Of a stretch of DNA of 64,000 nt, positions 62,700 through 64,000 are shown piece after piece (positions within the stretch are counted from its first letter, which is position 1; the number at the start of each line of letters is the position of its first letter). The translations under genes were made by a program, and so were the position numbers. The stretch lies in NCBI RefSeq assembly GCF_004349145.1, contig NZ_SMFO01000002.1:363722-427721 (forward strand), read 5' to 3'. The stretch comes from Flavobacterium hiemivividum (GTDB taxonomy: Bacteria > Bacteroidota > Bacteroidia > Flavobacteriales > Flavobacteriaceae). The notes beneath the pieces are model-generated. The model worked only from the letters and a program-made list of their open reading frames with translations. It ran no database searches and had not been told where the DNA came from.

Positions 62700-64000
62700 A
62701 TGATGAAAACAAATTTACCCAAACAAAAATCGAAACAAGCCATTCTAAGTCTTATACTATTAATTTTGGTTTCTTTTACGAATGGATATGCACAGGATAC
62801 AAATATTACATTCGATAACAGTAGCGCTTCGTTAACAACAGCTCCAGCTTGTCCTTTAGGAGGATGTACTGCTCAGGATGTAACTTTTGGAGATGTATAT
62901 TTAGGTGACGCTGTTGGAAATTTAGCTACCTTGACCTATATTTCTGCTAATAATCCACTATATATCTGGGTTAAAATTGCATCTAATAGTTCCAAACATG
63001 ATTTGTTATTTCAATTTGATTACTTAGTTGGTGGTGTTCGAAAAAACTTCGATAATACTAATTTTGTTGGTTCGACAACAGATAGATTAACAATTAAAAT
63101 TAGAGGAAATATAATCACAGCTGGTTCTAAATATAGAATGGCTGAAATAACAAACTATACCGCAGGTCAATCCCTTGAGCTACAAAATATCTATTTAGGA
63201 TGGAATACAAATGGAGGCGCTATAAGTTCTGGTCAGAACATTTCTTTTATTACTTGTAATAGTCCAAAATGTAGTAGTGCCTATTCTGGAGGTATAATTA
63301 TAAAAACACCCTTATTTGCTGATTTTTCTATTAGTAAAACTTGTGATGGCGGTACTTTTGAAAAAGTGGTTTATACTAGTACTTCGACAGGTATTGAAGG
63401 AAATACTAATTATAGCTGGTTATTTCCTGGAGCTGTAACGATTTCTCCATCAAGTTTATCAACAAGTGGACCATACACCGTAACTTATTCCTCTGCTGGT
63501 CCTCATAGCGCTAGCTTAACAGTGTCGGATCCATTAAATGCTGTAATTCCGAACACTAAAACAATTAACAATATTAATATCGCATTGTGTTGTACTTCGC
63601 CCGTAATTACAAATAAAACTGCAACTATTTGCACAGGAAATTCATTCAGCATTAATCCCATAACAGCAGGCAGTGATATTGTTCCTAGTGGCACAACTTA
63701 CACATGGTCAACTCCTGTAAGTAGTCCTTCGGGAGCTATAACTGGAGGAACTTCTCAAATTACTGGAGCTACAGGACCTATAAGTCAAACTTTAACAAAT
63801 ACGACGAATAGTACTGCCACATTAACTTATACTGTTACGCCAAAATCAGAGTCCTGCACCGGTACTCCTTTTACAATAACAGTAACAGTAACTCCTAAAC
63901 CAACTAAAGTATCTACTCCAGTGACAATCTGTTCTGGTGAGACTTATACTTGGACTGTAAATGGAACTGCTTATACGGAAAGTGGAACGTATTTAGTAAC
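62700..64000 (+). CDS. Large secreted PKD-like domain protein, 3' end outside window
   Basis: The frame is open from ATG 62700 (a second ATG at 62703) to the end, about 433 codons. A signal peptide (KQAILSLILLILVSFTNGYAQ) is followed by an N-terminal beta-rich domain with paired Cys (CPLGGCTAQD, CNSPKC), then PKD-like repeats of the type found in Bacteroidota surface proteins (NYSWLFPGAV, TYTWSTPVSSPSG, CTGTPFTITVTVTP, VTICSGETYTWTVNG). Thr, Ser and Gly dominate. Such proteins are often thousands of residues and end with a type IX secretion signal; that end lies beyond the window. An adhesin role is inferred. Confidence 0.85.
   Translation, partial: MMKTNLPKQKSKQAILSLILLILVSFTNGYAQDTNITFDNSSASLTTAPACPLGGCTAQDVTFGDVYLGDAVGNLATLTYISANNPLYIWVKIASNSSKHDLLFQFDYLVGGVRKNFDNTNFVGSTTDRLTIKIRGNIITAGSKYRMAEITNYTAGQSLELQNIYLGWNTNGGAISSGQNISFITCNSPKCSSAYSGGIIIKTPLFADFSISKTCDGGTFEKVVYTSTSTGIEGNTNYSWLFPGAVTISPSSLSTSGPYTVTYSSAGPHSASLTVSDPLNAVIPNTKTINNINIALCCTSPVITNKTATICTGNSFSINPITAGSDIVPSGTTYTWSTPVSSPSGAITGGTSQITGATGPISQTLTNTTNSTATLTYTVTPKSESCTGTPFTITVTVTPKPTKVSTPVTICSGETYTWTVNGTAYTESGTYLV

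Noticed and set aside
1..64000. CRISPR array, prophage, tRNA or rRNA genes
   Set aside because: I found no regularly spaced direct repeats, integrase, phage structural genes, or cloverleaf sequences; the only stable RNA gene recognised is rnpB.

Overview
The window is a chromosomal segment of a Flavobacterium-like member of the Bacteroidota. This rests on the AT-rich sequence, the near absence of Shine-Dalgarno sites, TAnnTTTG-type promoter elements, typical family content (DUF3822-rsmD, DUF4240, DUF6155, gliding-bacteria style PKD-like adhesin) and several short structured intergenic repeats of a kind I associate with this genus. No CRISPR array, tRNA, rRNA operon, integrase or transposase was seen.

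Layout. 1-1542: the 3' part of a VIT1/CCC1 transporter gene and a small membrane protein. 1600-9370: a complete histidine operon, hisG-D-C-B-H-A-F-IE, preceded by a His-rich leader peptide and an attenuator and closed by a strong terminator; several gene gaps inside it carry hairpins or repeats. 9433-21924: two facing gene sets, one on each strand, that together encode two esterase-like hydrolases, an M17 aminopeptidase, three ATP-grasp ligases, a glutamine amidotransferase and a YbdK-type carboxylate-amine ligase. They are separated by a PhoD-like phosphatase, an M1 metallopeptidase and a DUF4240 lipoprotein-like gene. I read this as a possible pathway that makes and processes an amide-linked small molecule or peptide. 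22160-30408: housekeeping and hypothetical genes (thioesterase, MscS channel, two helicases, small membrane proteins). 30879-39665: NDH-2-like dehydrogenase, Bcr/CflA-type efflux pump, an orphan HsdR-N-like nuclease with a decayed neighbour, TauE-type permease, Lrp regulator, SlyD-like FKBP, an aldehyde dehydrogenase and a thioredoxin-like protein.

39972-48551: DinB, PEP carboxylase, Lrp regulator, M14 carboxypeptidase facing an XRE regulator across a set of six TTTACA-N2-TGTAAA-like sites, PlsC-like acyltransferase, SpeE-like methyltransferase, potassium channel, KdsB. 48895-55131: acyltransferase, RecD2-like helicase, DUF3822, RsmD, an outer-membrane-type protein, PanE and the RNase P RNA (minus strand). 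55248-58106: three tandem paralogous small proteins, then dnaX, whose gamma and tau parts are in different frames joined at a run of ten A. 58232-61743: polyphosphate and phosphatase operon sixA-ppk1-ppx (minus strand). The window ends in the first 430 or so codons of a large secreted PKD-like repeat protein.

The observations I rate highest are the amidoligase-type cluster, the dnaX frameshift site, the histidine leader/attenuator, and the multi-site operator array between the carboxypeptidase and XRE genes.
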